This document shows positions 15,638 to 24,343 of a DNA stretch of 32,972 nucleotides, piece after piece. This DNA is from Aequorivita sp. (GTDB taxonomy: Bacteria; Bacteroidota; Bacteroidia; Flavobacteriales; Flavobacteriaceae), in NCBI GenBank assembly GCA_020435825.1, contig JAGQYY010000017.1, positions 9,238 to 42,209 of the forward strand, written 5' to 3'. The first letter of the stretch is position 1, and each line of letters starts with the position of its first letter. Made by a program: the position numbers and the translations under genes. The notes beneath the pieces were generated by a model. It was not told the origin of the DNA. It saw nothing but the letters and a program-made list of their open reading frames with translations, and did not search any database.

Positions 15638-16888
15638 TTATAGTTTATATGTTAGTCCCAATCCCGGAACAAAAGCATTGGTTTTGTAGGTTCCGCTAAA
15701 AGGAACTGCTACACCATTCTCAAAGTAATAATTGTAGGATGCATCAACCTCCTTAAAGTGTGAATAAAGGAAAGATGCGTCTATTTGAAGATGCTCGCCA
15801 ATATTTACCGTAAGACCGGCTGTAAAGTTATTGCTATCGTTACGGGGTGTTTCAGGTGCGAAATAGCCTTCACGAACAGGAGATTCGTCAAAATAATAAC
15901 CAGCTCTCAATGTAAACATTTTGGTAGCATCGTATTGAACCCCAAAACGATAGATAGAGGAGTTCTTATAATTACGTGCATTTTTTGAATCTGGAATGTC
16001 TTCAGCTTTAAAATCTATATCCAAGGAATTATAAACATTCCAAAAAGTACGGTTAAAATCAAATGCTACGGTCCAACTTTCACAAAAATCATAAGACATA
16101 CCAACAGTCATTTCAGCAGGCATGGGTAAAGATGCATTAAAAGTTGTGTCTGCAAATGGAGTTAAAGGCGAGTTCGGTACATTTTCAAAGTCTGCATCGC
16201 CATCTTCAGCGTCCAAAATTATTTCTGAACGATAGGTTGCCCCTATATGGAGATTATCGGTTGGGTTGAACATTGCGCTCGCTACCCAGCCCCAGCTACT
16301 TACGCCCGAAGCATCAATGGTTACATTGGCACGGTTTCCTTCAAGATCGGTAAGAGTACGGTTTAGGTTTCTGTTAAAGTTTACAGAACCAGTAACATAA
16401 ATTGGCCCACCACCAAAACTCAACTTATCGTTAATTTTGAAGGAAACTGTTGGCTGTATATAGATTGCCTGTAAATCAATATTGTTCACAAGGTGCGATC
16501 CTGCCCAATCGTCTTCATATTCCACAGAGCTTCCGTAAGGAGTGTAAACACCAAGACCAAAAGCCAACCAATCTGTGGCTTTGTATGATGCATAAAAATA
16601 AAGCGGCGTTCCCATCGGGCTGTCTGTCCGGGCATTAGCTCCAGTTTCTGCATCTTGGTAGGCAATGTTTGAAAACACTCCATGCATACCTGCAGTTACG
16701 TTAAATTTATCTTCCAAATAGACCAATCCAGCCGGATTAAAAAACACAAGTTCGCTACTGTTTATAACAGCAACCCCCGTGTGGCCCATAGCTAAGGACT
16801 TGTTTCCTTGCAAACTTACCCGGTAGCCGCCCGCATAAGTAACCGCGCTTGCGAGAGCAAAAACGGCAAGTAGTATTAATTTCTTCAT
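15638..16888 (-). CDS. OmpP1/FadL family outer-membrane transporter
   Basis: This 416-residue outer-membrane beta-barrel has a cleavable signal peptide (cleavage near TYA-GG). The FadL/OmpP1 N-terminal hatch motif follows: GNKSLAMGHTGVAVINSSEL, then FNPAGLVYLEDK. The family takes up long-chain fatty acids and other hydrophobic compounds. The barrel ends in Leu after alternating strands (GLGLTYKL). It is cotranscribed with the SGNH lipoprotein gene 18 bases downstream. A 24-base near-perfect palindrome lies 62 bases upstream of its ATG and could be an operator. Confidence 0.88.
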   Translation of the reverse strand: MKKLILLAVFALASAVTYAGGYRVSLQGNKSLAMGHTGVAVINSSELVFFNPAGLVYLEDKFNVTAGMHGVFSNIAYQDAETGANARTDSPMGTPLYFYASYKATDWLAFGLGVYTPYGSSVEYEDDWAGSHLVNNIDLQAIYIQPTVSFKINDKLSFGGGPIYVTGSVNFNRNLNRTLTDLEGNRANVTIDASGVSSWGWVASAMFNPTDNLHIGATYRSEIILDAEDGDADFENVPNSPLTPFADTTFNASLPMPAEMTVGMSYDFCESWTVAFDFNRTFWNVYNSLDIDFKAEDIPDSKNARNYKNSSIYRFGVQYDATKMFTLRAGYYFDESPVREGYFAPETPRNDSNNFTAGLTVNIGEHLQIDASFLYSHFKEVDASYNYYFENGVAVPFSGTYKTNAFVPGLGLTYKL

Positions 16889-16950
16889 AATTGTTTATTT
16901 CTTTAAAGTTAATTCTGAGGATTAAAAAAGTTAGGAATTATGTATCATAA

Positions 16951-16974
16951 ATTTCTTATGCGTGCATAAGAAAT
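16951..16974. promoter_or_regulatory. palindrome upstream of the OmpP1/FadL gene, candidate operator
   Basis: Two perfectly complementary 11-base arms, ATTTCTTATGC (16951-16961) and GCATAAGAAAT (16964-16974), are separated by only 2 bases. Such a tight dyad fits a dimeric regulator site better than a terminator: there is almost no loop, no T-run follows on the minus strand, and it is nearly 100 bases past the hydrolase stop. Confidence 0.55.
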
Positions 16975-17069
16975 ATTCTTACAATATTATAAAAAATTCA
17001 TAACAATTTAGTCTCTTTTATTTTATTTTTAAAAGGTTAATAGTGATTATAACTAAAAAACATTTAACG

Positions 17070-17837
17070 TCAATCCAAAAATTTAATGCAGGCTTCATAA
17101 AATTCATCAGGATTTTCTGCGTGGAGCCAATGCCCAGCCTTTGATATTGTAACGATCCTTGCCCTTGGAAAATGCTTTTTAATCAAAATCTCGTCCATCG
17201 GTTCTATATAGCCACTTTTCTCCCCTCCTAAAAAAAGTGTGTCGCCTTTAAAAACAGCATCTTTGGCAAGCGCAACACCAACTTCTTCAATTTTTTCTGA
17301 AAGTACGGGTAGATTTATGCGAAGCGCCAGTTCGTTTTTATTTTTGCGGTATAAATTTTTAAGAAGAAAAAGCCTTGTACCCTTGTCTTTTATATATTCT
17401 GAAAGGACATCCTCAGCCTCGCCGCGTGATTTTATTTGTGAAAAATTCAATGACGAAAGCGCTTTCAAAATATCTTGATGGTGTGATGGATAGGCCTTTG
17501 GCCCAATATCTGCAACTATCAACTTCGAAACCATTTCGGGATAGGTTACTGCAAACTGCATCGCCACTTTTCCACCCATCGAATGACCGAGCAGAATTAT
17601 TTCCTTTAAACCGTGTTCTTCGCAATAATTTTTCAAATCTTCGGCCATTATTTCATACGAAAATTCATCGCTGTGAAAACTACGTCCGTGATTGCGTTGG
17701 TCCAAAAGATGCACTTCATAGCCTTCATTGGCCCAACGGCCACCAAGAGTTTTCCAGTTATCACTCATGCCAAGAAAGCCATGGAGGATTACGAAGGGTT
17801 TGCCGGAGCCTAGTATTTGAGAGTGTAGCGTCATCAT
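17070..17837 (-). CDS. alpha/beta hydrolase (YbfF-like esterase)
   Basis: This 255-residue alpha/beta hydrolase has an oxyanion-hole [10 protein letters not shown] (19-28), DQRNHGRS, the nucleophile elbow GHSMGG, and the catalytic His in [11 protein letters not shown] near the C-terminus. These make an active esterase-type triad likely; the substrate is unknown. There is no signal peptide, so it is cytoplasmic. Its ATG overlaps the pdxJ stop by 4 bases (ATGA), so it is translationally coupled to pdxJ. A second ATG follows directly and could also be the start. Confidence 0.88.
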   Translation of the reverse strand: MMTLHSQILGSGKPFVILHGFLGMSDNWKTLGGRWANEGYEVHLLDQRNHGRSFHSDEFSYEIMAEDLKNYCEEHGLKEIILLGHSMGGKVAMQFAVTYPEMVSKLIVADIGPKAYPSHHQDILKALSSLNFSQIKSRGEAEDVLSEYIKDKGTRLFLLKNLYRKNKNELALRINLPVLSEKIEEVGVALAKDAVFKGDTLFLGGEKSGYIEPMDEILIKKHFPRARIVTISKAGHWLHAENPDEFYEACIKFLD

Positions 17838-18547
17838 TTAAGTTTTTTTAAATATTCTGAAATAACATTTTCCAATCCATCATAAAGTGCTTCACAAATA
17901 AGGGCATGTCCAATGCTCACTTCCAAAAGATTCGGGATGTTTTCCTTAAAGAACTTGATGTTATCCAAAGAGAGATCATGTCCCGCATTAATGCCCAAGT
18001 TCAACTTATTTGCGAGAATCGCACAATCTGTATATGGCTTTATGGCTTCTTTGTTGCCCAAGGAATATTGCTTTGCAAATTCTTCGGTGTAAAGTTCTAT
18101 TCTGTCGGTTCCGGTTTCAGCGGCGCCTTCAATCATTTTTAAGGTTGGATCTACAAATATGGAAGTGCGGATTCCATTTCGTTTAAATTCTGAAATTATC
18201 TCCTTTAAGTAATCTCTGTACTTCACGGTATCCCAGCCTGCGTTGGAAGTGATTGCATCAACAGTATCTGGGACCAAGGTTACCTGGGTTGGTTTTATTT
18301 CCAAAACCATCCTTGTGAAATTGTCCATCGGGTTTCCCTCAATATTGTATTCGGTGGAAACAATTGATTTTAAATCGTACGCATCTTGATACCGAATGTG
18401 GCGTTCGTCTGGCCTTGGATGGATTGTAATTCCCTGAGCGCCGAATTTTTCCACATCTTTTGCAACCCGCAACAAATCAGGCACGTTGCCGCCTCTTGCG
18501 TTGCGCAACGTGGCGATTTTATTTATGTTTACGCTTAATTTTGTCAT
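17834..18547 (-). CDS. pdxJ: pyridoxine 5'-phosphate synthase
   Basis: PdxJ condenses 1-deoxyxylulose 5-phosphate with aminoacetone phosphate in the DXP-dependent pathway to vitamin B6. The 237-residue TIM-barrel protein shows the family signature [13 protein letters not shown] (38-50), the [16 protein letters not shown] start, and GINAGHDL (near 190), which bears a catalytic His. Length is standard. It is the first gene of a unit with the overlapping hydrolase, divergent from the CBS-nadK genes. A TATTTTTG element lies 20 bases upstream of the ATG. Confidence 0.95.
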   Translation of the reverse strand: MTKLSVNINKIATLRNARGGNVPDLLRVAKDVEKFGAQGITIHPRPDERHIRYQDAYDLKSIVSTEYNIEGNPMDNFTRMVLEIKPTQVTLVPDTVDAITSNAGWDTVKYRDYLKEIISEFKRNGIRTSIFVDPTLKMIEGAAETGTDRIELYTEEFAKQYSLGNKEAIKPYTDCAILANKLNLGINAGHDLSLDNIKFFKENIPNLLEVSIGHALICEALYDGLENVISEYLKKLK

Positions 18548-18566
18548 CTCTTTGTGTTAGAATTAA

Positions 18567-18574
18567 CAAAAATA
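18567..18574 (-). promoter_or_regulatory. Bacteroidota -7 element for pdxJ
   Basis: The minus strand reads TATTTTTG, an exact TAnnTTTG match, 19 bases before the pdxJ ATG. No good TTG is found at the -33 distance. The 88-base divergent region must also hold the CBS gene promoter, which I could not place. Confidence 0.4.
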
Positions 18575-18635
18575 CAAACCTTACAGCGCTAACCGAACCT
18601 TTATTTTAAGTAATTTGCGTTAAAAATAAATTGCA

Positions 18636-19292
18636 ATGGAAACCCTGAATTATATCATCAACGATATTGAACCCTTTGACATTTCGGCGAAGATAAAAGA
18701 TGTGCAAACCGTTTTTAATCAGCTAACCTATTCCCATGTGCCCGTTAAAAAGGACGGTCATTATATAGGTTGTGTTTCAGAAAATGATGCGTATTGTTTC
18801 GACAACAAAAAATTGCTTAGTGATTTTCAGTATGCTTTGGAGCCTTTCCACGTTTTGGAAGATACCAATTGGCTGGATATTTTGGAAGCTTTCGCCCTAA
18901 ACAACAGCAACATAATGCCTGTTTTGGGTGTGGACAATAAATATTTGGGATATTATGAATTGGGCGACATTATGAGTCTTTTCAACAATACCCCATTTTT
19001 AAATGAAACGGGCGGAATTATAGTTGTTGAAAAAGGAATCCAGGATTATTCTTTCAGCGAAGTATGCCAAATTGTGGAATCTAACGGAACCCGAATATTT
19101 GGTGTCTTTATTTCAAAAATTGAAAATGACACTGTTCAGGTTACATTAAAAGTGGGCCACACAGCTCTTAACAGCATTGTTCAAACTTTTAGAAGATATA
19201 ACTATAACGTTATTAGCCATCACGAAGAAGATAAGTTTTTGGAGGATTTGAAAGAGCGTTCCGAATACTTAGACAAATACCTTAATATATAA
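18636..19292 (+). CDS. CBS-domain protein
   Basis: This 218-residue cytoplasmic protein has a CBS-domain pair in its first 125 residues (YSHVPVKKDGHYIGCVSENDA and NIMPVLGVDNKYLGYYELGDIM are the two repeat ends). A C-terminal domain of about 85 residues resembles an ACT-like regulatory fold (VTLKVGHTALNSIVQTF), though that is a weak resemblance. CBS pairs usually bind adenine nucleotides. It is separated from nadK by only 3 bases, so the two are probably cotranslated; a nucleotide-sensing role beside an NAD kinase is plausible but inferred. Confidence 0.85.
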   Translation: METLNYIINDIEPFDISAKIKDVQTVFNQLTYSHVPVKKDGHYIGCVSENDAYCFDNKKLLSDFQYALEPFHVLEDTNWLDILEAFALNNSNIMPVLGVDNKYLGYYELGDIMSLFNNTPFLNETGGIIVVEKGIQDYSFSEVCQIVESNGTRIFGVFISKIENDTVQVTLKVGHTALNSIVQTFRRYNYNVISHHEEDKFLEDLKERSEYLDKYLNI

Positions 19293-19295
19293 TTG

Positions 19296-20180
19296 ATGAA
19301 AATAGGTATCTACGGCCAGTTTTATCATAAAAATTCTGAAATCTATATTCAGATGTTGCTCGATGCACTTCAGAAGAGAGAGGCAGAAGTTCTTATAGAA
19401 GCAGTTTTTTTGGGCATCATCAACCAAAATCAAGAAATCACGAAAAACTTCTCGGGATTCTCCACTTTTACTGAATTAGATTCCAGCTTTGATCTTTTTT
19501 TCAGCATTGGCGGTGATGGAACTATATTGAAAGCCGTAACATTTGTAAGGGATCTGGGCATTCCGATTGTGGGAATAAACACGGGAAGACTTGGTTTTTT
19601 GGCCACGATCCAAAAAGAGGAAATGACGGAAAGCCTAAACCAAATTTTGGAAGGCGAATATTCCATTTCCGAAAGGAGCTTACTTACAGTGGAAACTTTT
19701 CCTGAGAGCGATGAAATAAAGCCGCTAAATTTTGCCTTAAACGAAGTAGCTGTAAACAGACGGAACACAACTTCCATGATTAAGGTGGAAACGCTAGTAA
19801 ACGACAAATATCTAACCTCTTATTGGTCAGACGGACTTATTGTTGCAACACCTACAGGCTCTACAGGTTATTCATTGAGTTGCGGCGGACCGGTGATTGA
19901 TCCGGAGGCTAATAATATTGTGCTCACGCCTATTGCACCCCACAATCTTAACGCAAGACCTTTGGTAATGCCAGATTCCTGCACCATCGCTTTAACAGTT
20001 TCCGGAAGGGAAAGCAGCTTTTTGGTCTCTATGGATTCGCGTATAGCTACACTAGAAAACGAAACAAGTATTATAATAAAAAAAGCACCTTTCACCATCA
20101 AATTACTTCAACTTCATGATGACAGCTTTATAAAAACCCTCCGGAAAAAACTTTTGTGGGGTGAGGACAAGCGGAATTAA
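19296..20180 (+). CDS. nadK: NAD kinase
   Basis: NAD kinase phosphorylates NAD to NADP with ATP. The 294-residue protein has the diagnostic GGDGT (in FSIGGDGTIL, near 70), NEVAVNR, and the glycine-rich DGLIVATPTGSTGYSLSCGGP region near 180-200. Length is typical. The start is ATG at 19296; an in-frame TTG 3 bases earlier directly follows the CBS stop and is less likely. It is second in the CBS-nadK pair. Confidence 0.96.
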   Translation: MKIGIYGQFYHKNSEIYIQMLLDALQKREAEVLIEAVFLGIINQNQEITKNFSGFSTFTELDSSFDLFFSIGGDGTILKAVTFVRDLGIPIVGINTGRLGFLATIQKEEMTESLNQILEGEYSISERSLLTVETFPESDEIKPLNFALNEVAVNRRNTTSMIKVETLVNDKYLTSYWSDGLIVATPTGSTGYSLSCGGPVIDPEANNIVLTPIAPHNLNARPLVMPDSCTIALTVSGRESSFLVSMDSRIATLENETSIIIKKAPFTIKLLQLHDDSFIKTLRKKLLWGEDKRN

Positions 20181-20255
20181 ACAATAAAATCCATCAAAAT
20201 TTGTTAATCAACAGAGACAAATTGGCCGCAAACAATGTCAAGCCAAGTTTATTGT

Positions 20256-20263
20256 TATATTTG
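20256..20263 (+). promoter_or_regulatory. Bacteroidota -7 element before the DUF6089-uppS-bamA genes
   Basis: TATATTTG is an exact TAnnTTTG match, ending 16 bases before the DUF6089 ATG. The -33 position holds TGT rather than TTG. It probably starts transcription of the DUF6089-uppS-bamA-ompH unit. Confidence 0.5.
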
Positions 20264-20279
20264 CAAACTTTTAAAGTAT

Positions 20280-20972
20280 ATGAAGTATTTCGCAACCTTA
20301 TTTTTAATACTCTCAACGGCATTCTATGCACATTCCCAAACCTATGAAATAGGCGGAATGATTGGTGGTGCTAACTACATAGGTGATGTTGGAAGCACCT
20401 CCTACATTAACCCAAATAGTTTTGCCGTGGGCGGTATTTTTAAATGGAATCGGAGCGCAAGGCATGCATTTAGGGGTTCGGTAATGGTGGCAAAATTAAA
20501 AGGAGACGACTCCAAAAGTTCAAATAATCGCAGAAAGGAAAGAGGTTATTCTTTTGAAAACACCGTAAAGGAATTATCAATTGGTTTGGAATACACCTTT
20601 TGGGACTTTGATGTTCATGCTCAAAAATCAATTTCTACTCCATACCTATATACCGGCCTCACAGGGTTTAGCTACACAGCATTACGCAAAAAAGCTTCAG
20701 GTCAAATTGTTGAATATGACAATGCCATGAGTGTTGCAATACCAATGGTCATTGGCTACAAAGCAACCATTAGCCAGAATGCTATGCTCGGTTTTGAAAT
20801 TGGTGCACGCTATACATTTACAGACGATCTGGACGGCAGTAACCCGGTAAAAGGACTGGCAAACGACGAAGGGCTTAAATTCGGGAATACAAATAGCGAT
20901 GACTGGTACGTATTTACTGGAATAACCGTTACTTTTGCCTTTGGAAGAAAGCCTTGTTATTGCAATTTTTAA
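20280..20972 (+). CDS. DUF6089 outer-membrane beta-barrel protein
   Basis: This 230-residue secreted protein has a signal peptide (cleavage after HSQ or just before TYE) and a mature part of repeating aromatic-rich beta strands (GGMIGGANYIGDVG, SIGLEYTFWDF, LGFEIGARYTFTDD). This fits the small barrel family DUF6089, which in Bacteroidota is regularly found just upstream of uppS and bamA. Its function is unknown; the context suggests outer-membrane biogenesis. The start is ATG at 20280, since an upstream in-frame extension (from 20235) would precede the signal peptide. It ends 7 bases before uppS. Confidence 0.85.
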   Translation: MKYFATLFLILSTAFYAHSQTYEIGGMIGGANYIGDVGSTSYINPNSFAVGGIFKWNRSARHAFRGSVMVAKLKGDDSKSSNNRRKERGYSFENTVKELSIGLEYTFWDFDVHAQKSISTPYLYTGLTGFSYTALRKKASGQIVEYDNAMSVAIPMVIGYKATISQNAMLGFEIGARYTFTDDLDGSNPVKGLANDEGLKFGNTNSDDWYVFTGITVTFAFGRKPCYCNF

Positions 20973-20979
20973 AAATAAA

Positions 20980-21723
20980 ATGGATCAAAAAGACCAAATA
21001 GACAAAGACAAATTACCGCAACACCTTGCCATAATTATGGACGGCAATGGGCGTTGGGCAAAACAGAAAGGTCTTTTTCGCTCTATAGGTCATGAAAATG
21101 GCACCAAAGCAGTTCGTGAAATTGTAGAAGGAAGTGCAGAAATTGGGATTCCTTTTTTAACGCTCTATGCCTTTTCAACTGAAAACTGGAACCGCCCAAA
21201 ATTGGAAGTGGAACTGTTGATGAAACTACTTGTTTCTTCGTTAAAGAAAGAAATAAAGACACTTCAGGACAACAATATTAGGCTCAATGCTATTGGCAAT
21301 CTAGATGCACTTCCAAAAAAAGCGCACAATGAACTACTTGATGTTATTGATAAAACAAAGGACAACAAGCGGATGACCCTAACACTTGCCCTAAGTTATG
21401 GTTCTAGGGAAGAAATTACAAAAACAATAAAAGAGATTAGTCTTAAAGTTAAAAATAACCTAATTTCGCCGCATGATATTGATGAAACGGTAATAAATAA
21501 TCATCTTTACACGCAAAATTTACCAGATGTAGATTTATTGATCCGCACCAGTGGCGAGCAGCGCATCAGCAATTTTCTGCTTTGGCAAATAGCATATGCC
21601 GAACTGTATTTTACTGAAACACTTTGGCCGGATTATACTAAAAACCATCTTTTTGAAGCAATATTAAATTATCAAAAAAGAGAAAGAAGATTTGGAAAAA
21701 CCAGTGAACAACTTAATCAATAG
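20980..21723 (+). CDS. uppS: isoprenyl transferase (undecaprenyl diphosphate synthase)
   Basis: UppS builds the C55 lipid carrier for peptidoglycan and other glycans from isopentenyl diphosphate. The 247-residue protein has the cis-prenyltransferase signatures IIMDGNGRWAKQKG (Asp binding Mg), LYAFSTENWNRP, LALSYGSREEI, and near the C-terminus LIRTSGEQRISNFLLWQIAYAELYF. All catalytic regions are intact. The start is ATG at 20980 (MDQKDQ); the longer frame from 20935 reads into DUF6089. Its 3' end overlaps the putative start of bamA by 32 bases, which suggests coupling of carrier supply and envelope assembly genes. Confidence 0.96.
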   Translation: MDQKDQIDKDKLPQHLAIIMDGNGRWAKQKGLFRSIGHENGTKAVREIVEGSAEIGIPFLTLYAFSTENWNRPKLEVELLMKLLVSSLKKEIKTLQDNNIRLNAIGNLDALPKKAHNELLDVIDKTKDNKRMTLTLALSYGSREEITKTIKEISLKVKNNLISPHDIDETVINNHLYTQNLPDVDLLIRTSGEQRISNFLLWQIAYAELYFTETLWPDYTKNHLFEAILNYQKRERRFGKTSEQLNQ

Positions 21724-24304
21724 TTCCCTATTGCATACATACAGAAAATCTTATTGTATTTTATTATTTACAATACTTTCCGTTTTTACACTACAGGCAC
21801 AGCAAAAAGAACTTGACAGCGGTAAAAAATACACCATAAACAACATTACAGTTTCAGGAGCGCAAAGCTTTAATGAGCAAACAGTTGTTGCCTTTACAGG
21901 TCTTAAAAAAGGTGATCGTATCTACATCCCGGGCGAAAAACTAAGCCAAGTAACCAAGAAACTATGGGAGCAAGGACTTTTTAGCGATATTGCTTTTTAT
22001 GTAACCAACATTGAAGGTGATAATGTGGATTTGGAACTATACATTGTAGAATTGCCAAAACTCAATGAAGTTGTAATAAACGGCAAAGGCATTCGCAAAG
22101 CGAAGCGAAAGGAAATCATTAAAGACAATAATCTAAAGGCTGGAACTAAAATCACGAAAAACCTTATTAATACTACAAAAAACTACATTTCAAATAAATA
22201 CAAAAAAGAAGGTTTTTACAACACCGACGTAACGATAACCACCACTCCTTTTAAAGATTCTACTGGTGTAGAAATTTCCAAAAACATGACCATTGATGTA
22301 GATAGAGGAAAACGTGTTAAAGTGAAGAAAATAAATTTTGAAGGGAATGAGCATTTTACCAATGGTAAATTGCGACGTTCCATGAAAAAGACAAAACGTA
22401 AAAACTTTGCTCGTTTATGGAAACGTTCAAAATTCACTGAAGATGGTTTTGAGGAAGACAAAGAATCAATTCTTAAAAAATACAAAGCAAATGGATACCG
22501 TGATGCACGTATTGTTAGCGACACTTTAAGGGTTCTGGACAAAAAGAACATTGCTTTAGACTTTAAACTGGAAGAGGGCGAAAAATATTATTTTGGCGAT
22601 ATTAAATTTATTGGAAATAGCGTATTTACAGACGGTCAATTGCGCCAAGTTTTAGGAATAAAAAAAGGCGAAGTTTACAATGGTGTTTTGCTGCAGGAGC
22701 GTATTCAAGACGACTCGGCTCCAGATGCAGAAGACATGACCAATCTATACCAGAACAACGGATACCTTGCTGCCCGTATAAACCCCGTAGAAGTAGCCGT
22801 TCGCAATGATACCATAGATTTCGAAATTAGAATTATGGAACGCAGTTTGTTCTACTTTGACCATGTTACGGTAGTAGGAAACGATCGCACCAACGACCAC
22901 GTTATTTATAGAGAGTTAAGAACACGTCCAGGCCAGAAATATAGCAAACGTGATGTTATAAGAACCATACGTGAATTAGGTCAATTGGGGTTCTTTGATC
23001 CAGAACAACTTACACCAAACTTTAAAAAGGTAGATGAAAACAACGGCCTTGTTGACTTGGAATATTCCGTTGTTGAAAAAGGATCCAGCCAAATTGAACT
23101 TCAAGGAGGTTATGGTGGTGGCGGATTTGTGGGAACATTGGGTCTTTCGTTTAACAATTTTTCACTTCGCAATCTTTTTAACCTTAAAGCATATAAACCT
23201 TTGCCAATGGGTGATGGACAAAAATTATCACTTAGAGCGCAAGCCAGCAGTTATTATCAAACCTATAGTTTATCACTTACTGAACCATGGTTGGGAGGAA
23301 AAAAACCCGTGCAGTTATCTACATCATTCTCACATACCATTCAGAATTTTTACGATTACAATAACAGACAAGCTGACAAATCAAGAAGTTTTACCATTAC
23401 GGGCGGTTCGGTAGGCTTAGCAAAAAAAGTAAAATGGCCAGATGATTATTTTGTATGGTCCAACGCCATAAGTTTCCAACATTACAATCTGAACAATTAC
23501 AACACAGGATTATTTACTTTCGGTGATGGGTACTCAAATAATTTAGCATACACTATAGGCATAAGCCGAAACAATACTGCTACCAACCCTATTTATCCAA
23601 CACAGGGTTCAGACTTTAGTATTACCGCTAAATTAACCCTGCCTTATTCTTCATTTAATAACATAGATTATAAAGCATTGTCCCAAGAAAGAGATCAACT
23701 TGAACTTGTTTCTAGAGATAGTCCTGAATATGTAAATGCTTCACAACGGATTTCTGAAATTGACCAAGAGCGTTTTAAATGGTTAGAATATTATAAAATT
23801 AAATTCAAGGGCACTTGGTACACGCGTCTTTATGAAAAATTAGTTCTCCGCACCAATACTGAATTTGGATTCTTGGGAGCTTATAATCAAGACCGTGGTG
23901 TTCCGCCATTTGAAAGATTCTTTGTGGGAGGTGATGGTCTTGGAGCCTATAGTTTGGATGGTCGCGAGGTAATTCAATTAAGGGGTTACCCAAACCAATC
24001 CCTATCTAATGTTGACGGAAATACGATTTATGATAAATTTTCGTTAGAGGTAAGATATCCTGTTACTCTTGCACAGATGGCATCTATCTATGTGCTTGGT
24101 TTTGCGGAAGGTGGAGCATCCTTTGATGGATTCAAGGATTACAATCCTTTTGAACTAAAACGTTCCGCTGGCGCAGGATTACGTATATTTATGCCAGCAT
24201 TTGGATTATTGGGTATTGATTTCGGATATGGATTTGACCCTGTTTTGGGCGGAACAGAGCCAAATGGATGGCAAACCCACTTTATCATTGGACAACAATT
24301 TTAA
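21692..24304 (+). CDS. bamA: BamA, outer-membrane protein assembly factor; no ATG start
   Basis: BamA inserts beta-barrel proteins into the outer membrane. The protein (870 residues if it starts at TTG 21692) has a signal peptide (YCILLFTILSVFTLQAQ), five POTRA domains over about residues 45-480, and a 16-strand barrel. The barrel includes the conserved loop-6 motif LRGYPNQ (Arg-Gly-Tyr) and a C-terminal phenylalanine. No ATG precedes the signal peptide in frame. Choices are TTG 21692 (purine-rich AGAAAGAAGA just upstream), GTG 21704, or TTG 21731. I use 21692, which overlaps uppS by 32 bases. It is followed 39 bases later by the OmpH/Skp chaperone genes that hand it unfolded substrates. Confidence 0.94.
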   Translation: MEKPVNNLINSSLLHTYRKSYCILLFTILSVFTLQAQQKELDSGKKYTINNITVSGAQSFNEQTVVAFTGLKKGDRIYIPGEKLSQVTKKLWEQGLFSDIAFYVTNIEGDNVDLELYIVELPKLNEVVINGKGIRKAKRKEIIKDNNLKAGTKITKNLINTTKNYISNKYKKEGFYNTDVTITTTPFKDSTGVEISKNMTIDVDRGKRVKVKKINFEGNEHFTNGKLRRSMKKTKRKNFARLWKRSKFTEDGFEEDKESILKKYKANGYRDARIVSDTLRVLDKKNIALDFKLEEGEKYYFGDIKFIGNSVFTDGQLRQVLGIKKGEVYNGVLLQERIQDDSAPDAEDMTNLYQNNGYLAARINPVEVAVRNDTIDFEIRIMERSLFYFDHVTVVGNDRTNDHVIYRELRTRPGQKYSKRDVIRTIRELGQLGFFDPEQLTPNFKKVDENNGLVDLEYSVVEKGSSQIELQGGYGGGGFVGTLGLSFNNFSLRNLFNLKAYKPLPMGDGQKLSLRAQASSYYQTYSLSLTEPWLGGKKPVQLSTSFSHTIQNFYDYNNRQADKSRSFTITGGSVGLAKKVKWPDDYFVWSNAISFQHYNLNNYNTGLFTFGDGYSNNLAYTIGISRNNTATNPIYPTQGSDFSITAKLTLPYSSFNNIDYKALSQERDQLELVSRDSPEYVNASQRISEIDQERFKWLEYYKIKFKGTWYTRLYEKLVLRTNTEFGFLGAYNQDRGVPPFERFFVGGDGLGAYSLDGREVIQLRGYPNQSLSNVDGNTIYDKFSLEVRYPVTLAQMASIYVLGFAEGGASFDGFKDYNPFELKRSAGAGLRIFMPAFGLLGIDFGYGFDPVLGGTEPNGWQTHFIIGQQF

Positions 24305-24343
24305 AAATTGGCACGATATTTTCTTAAACAACAACCAAATAAT

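Noticed and set aside
23034..23414. 126-codon plus-strand ORF within bamA
   Set aside because: It overlaps the barrel coding frame of bamA and shows no domain or start signal.
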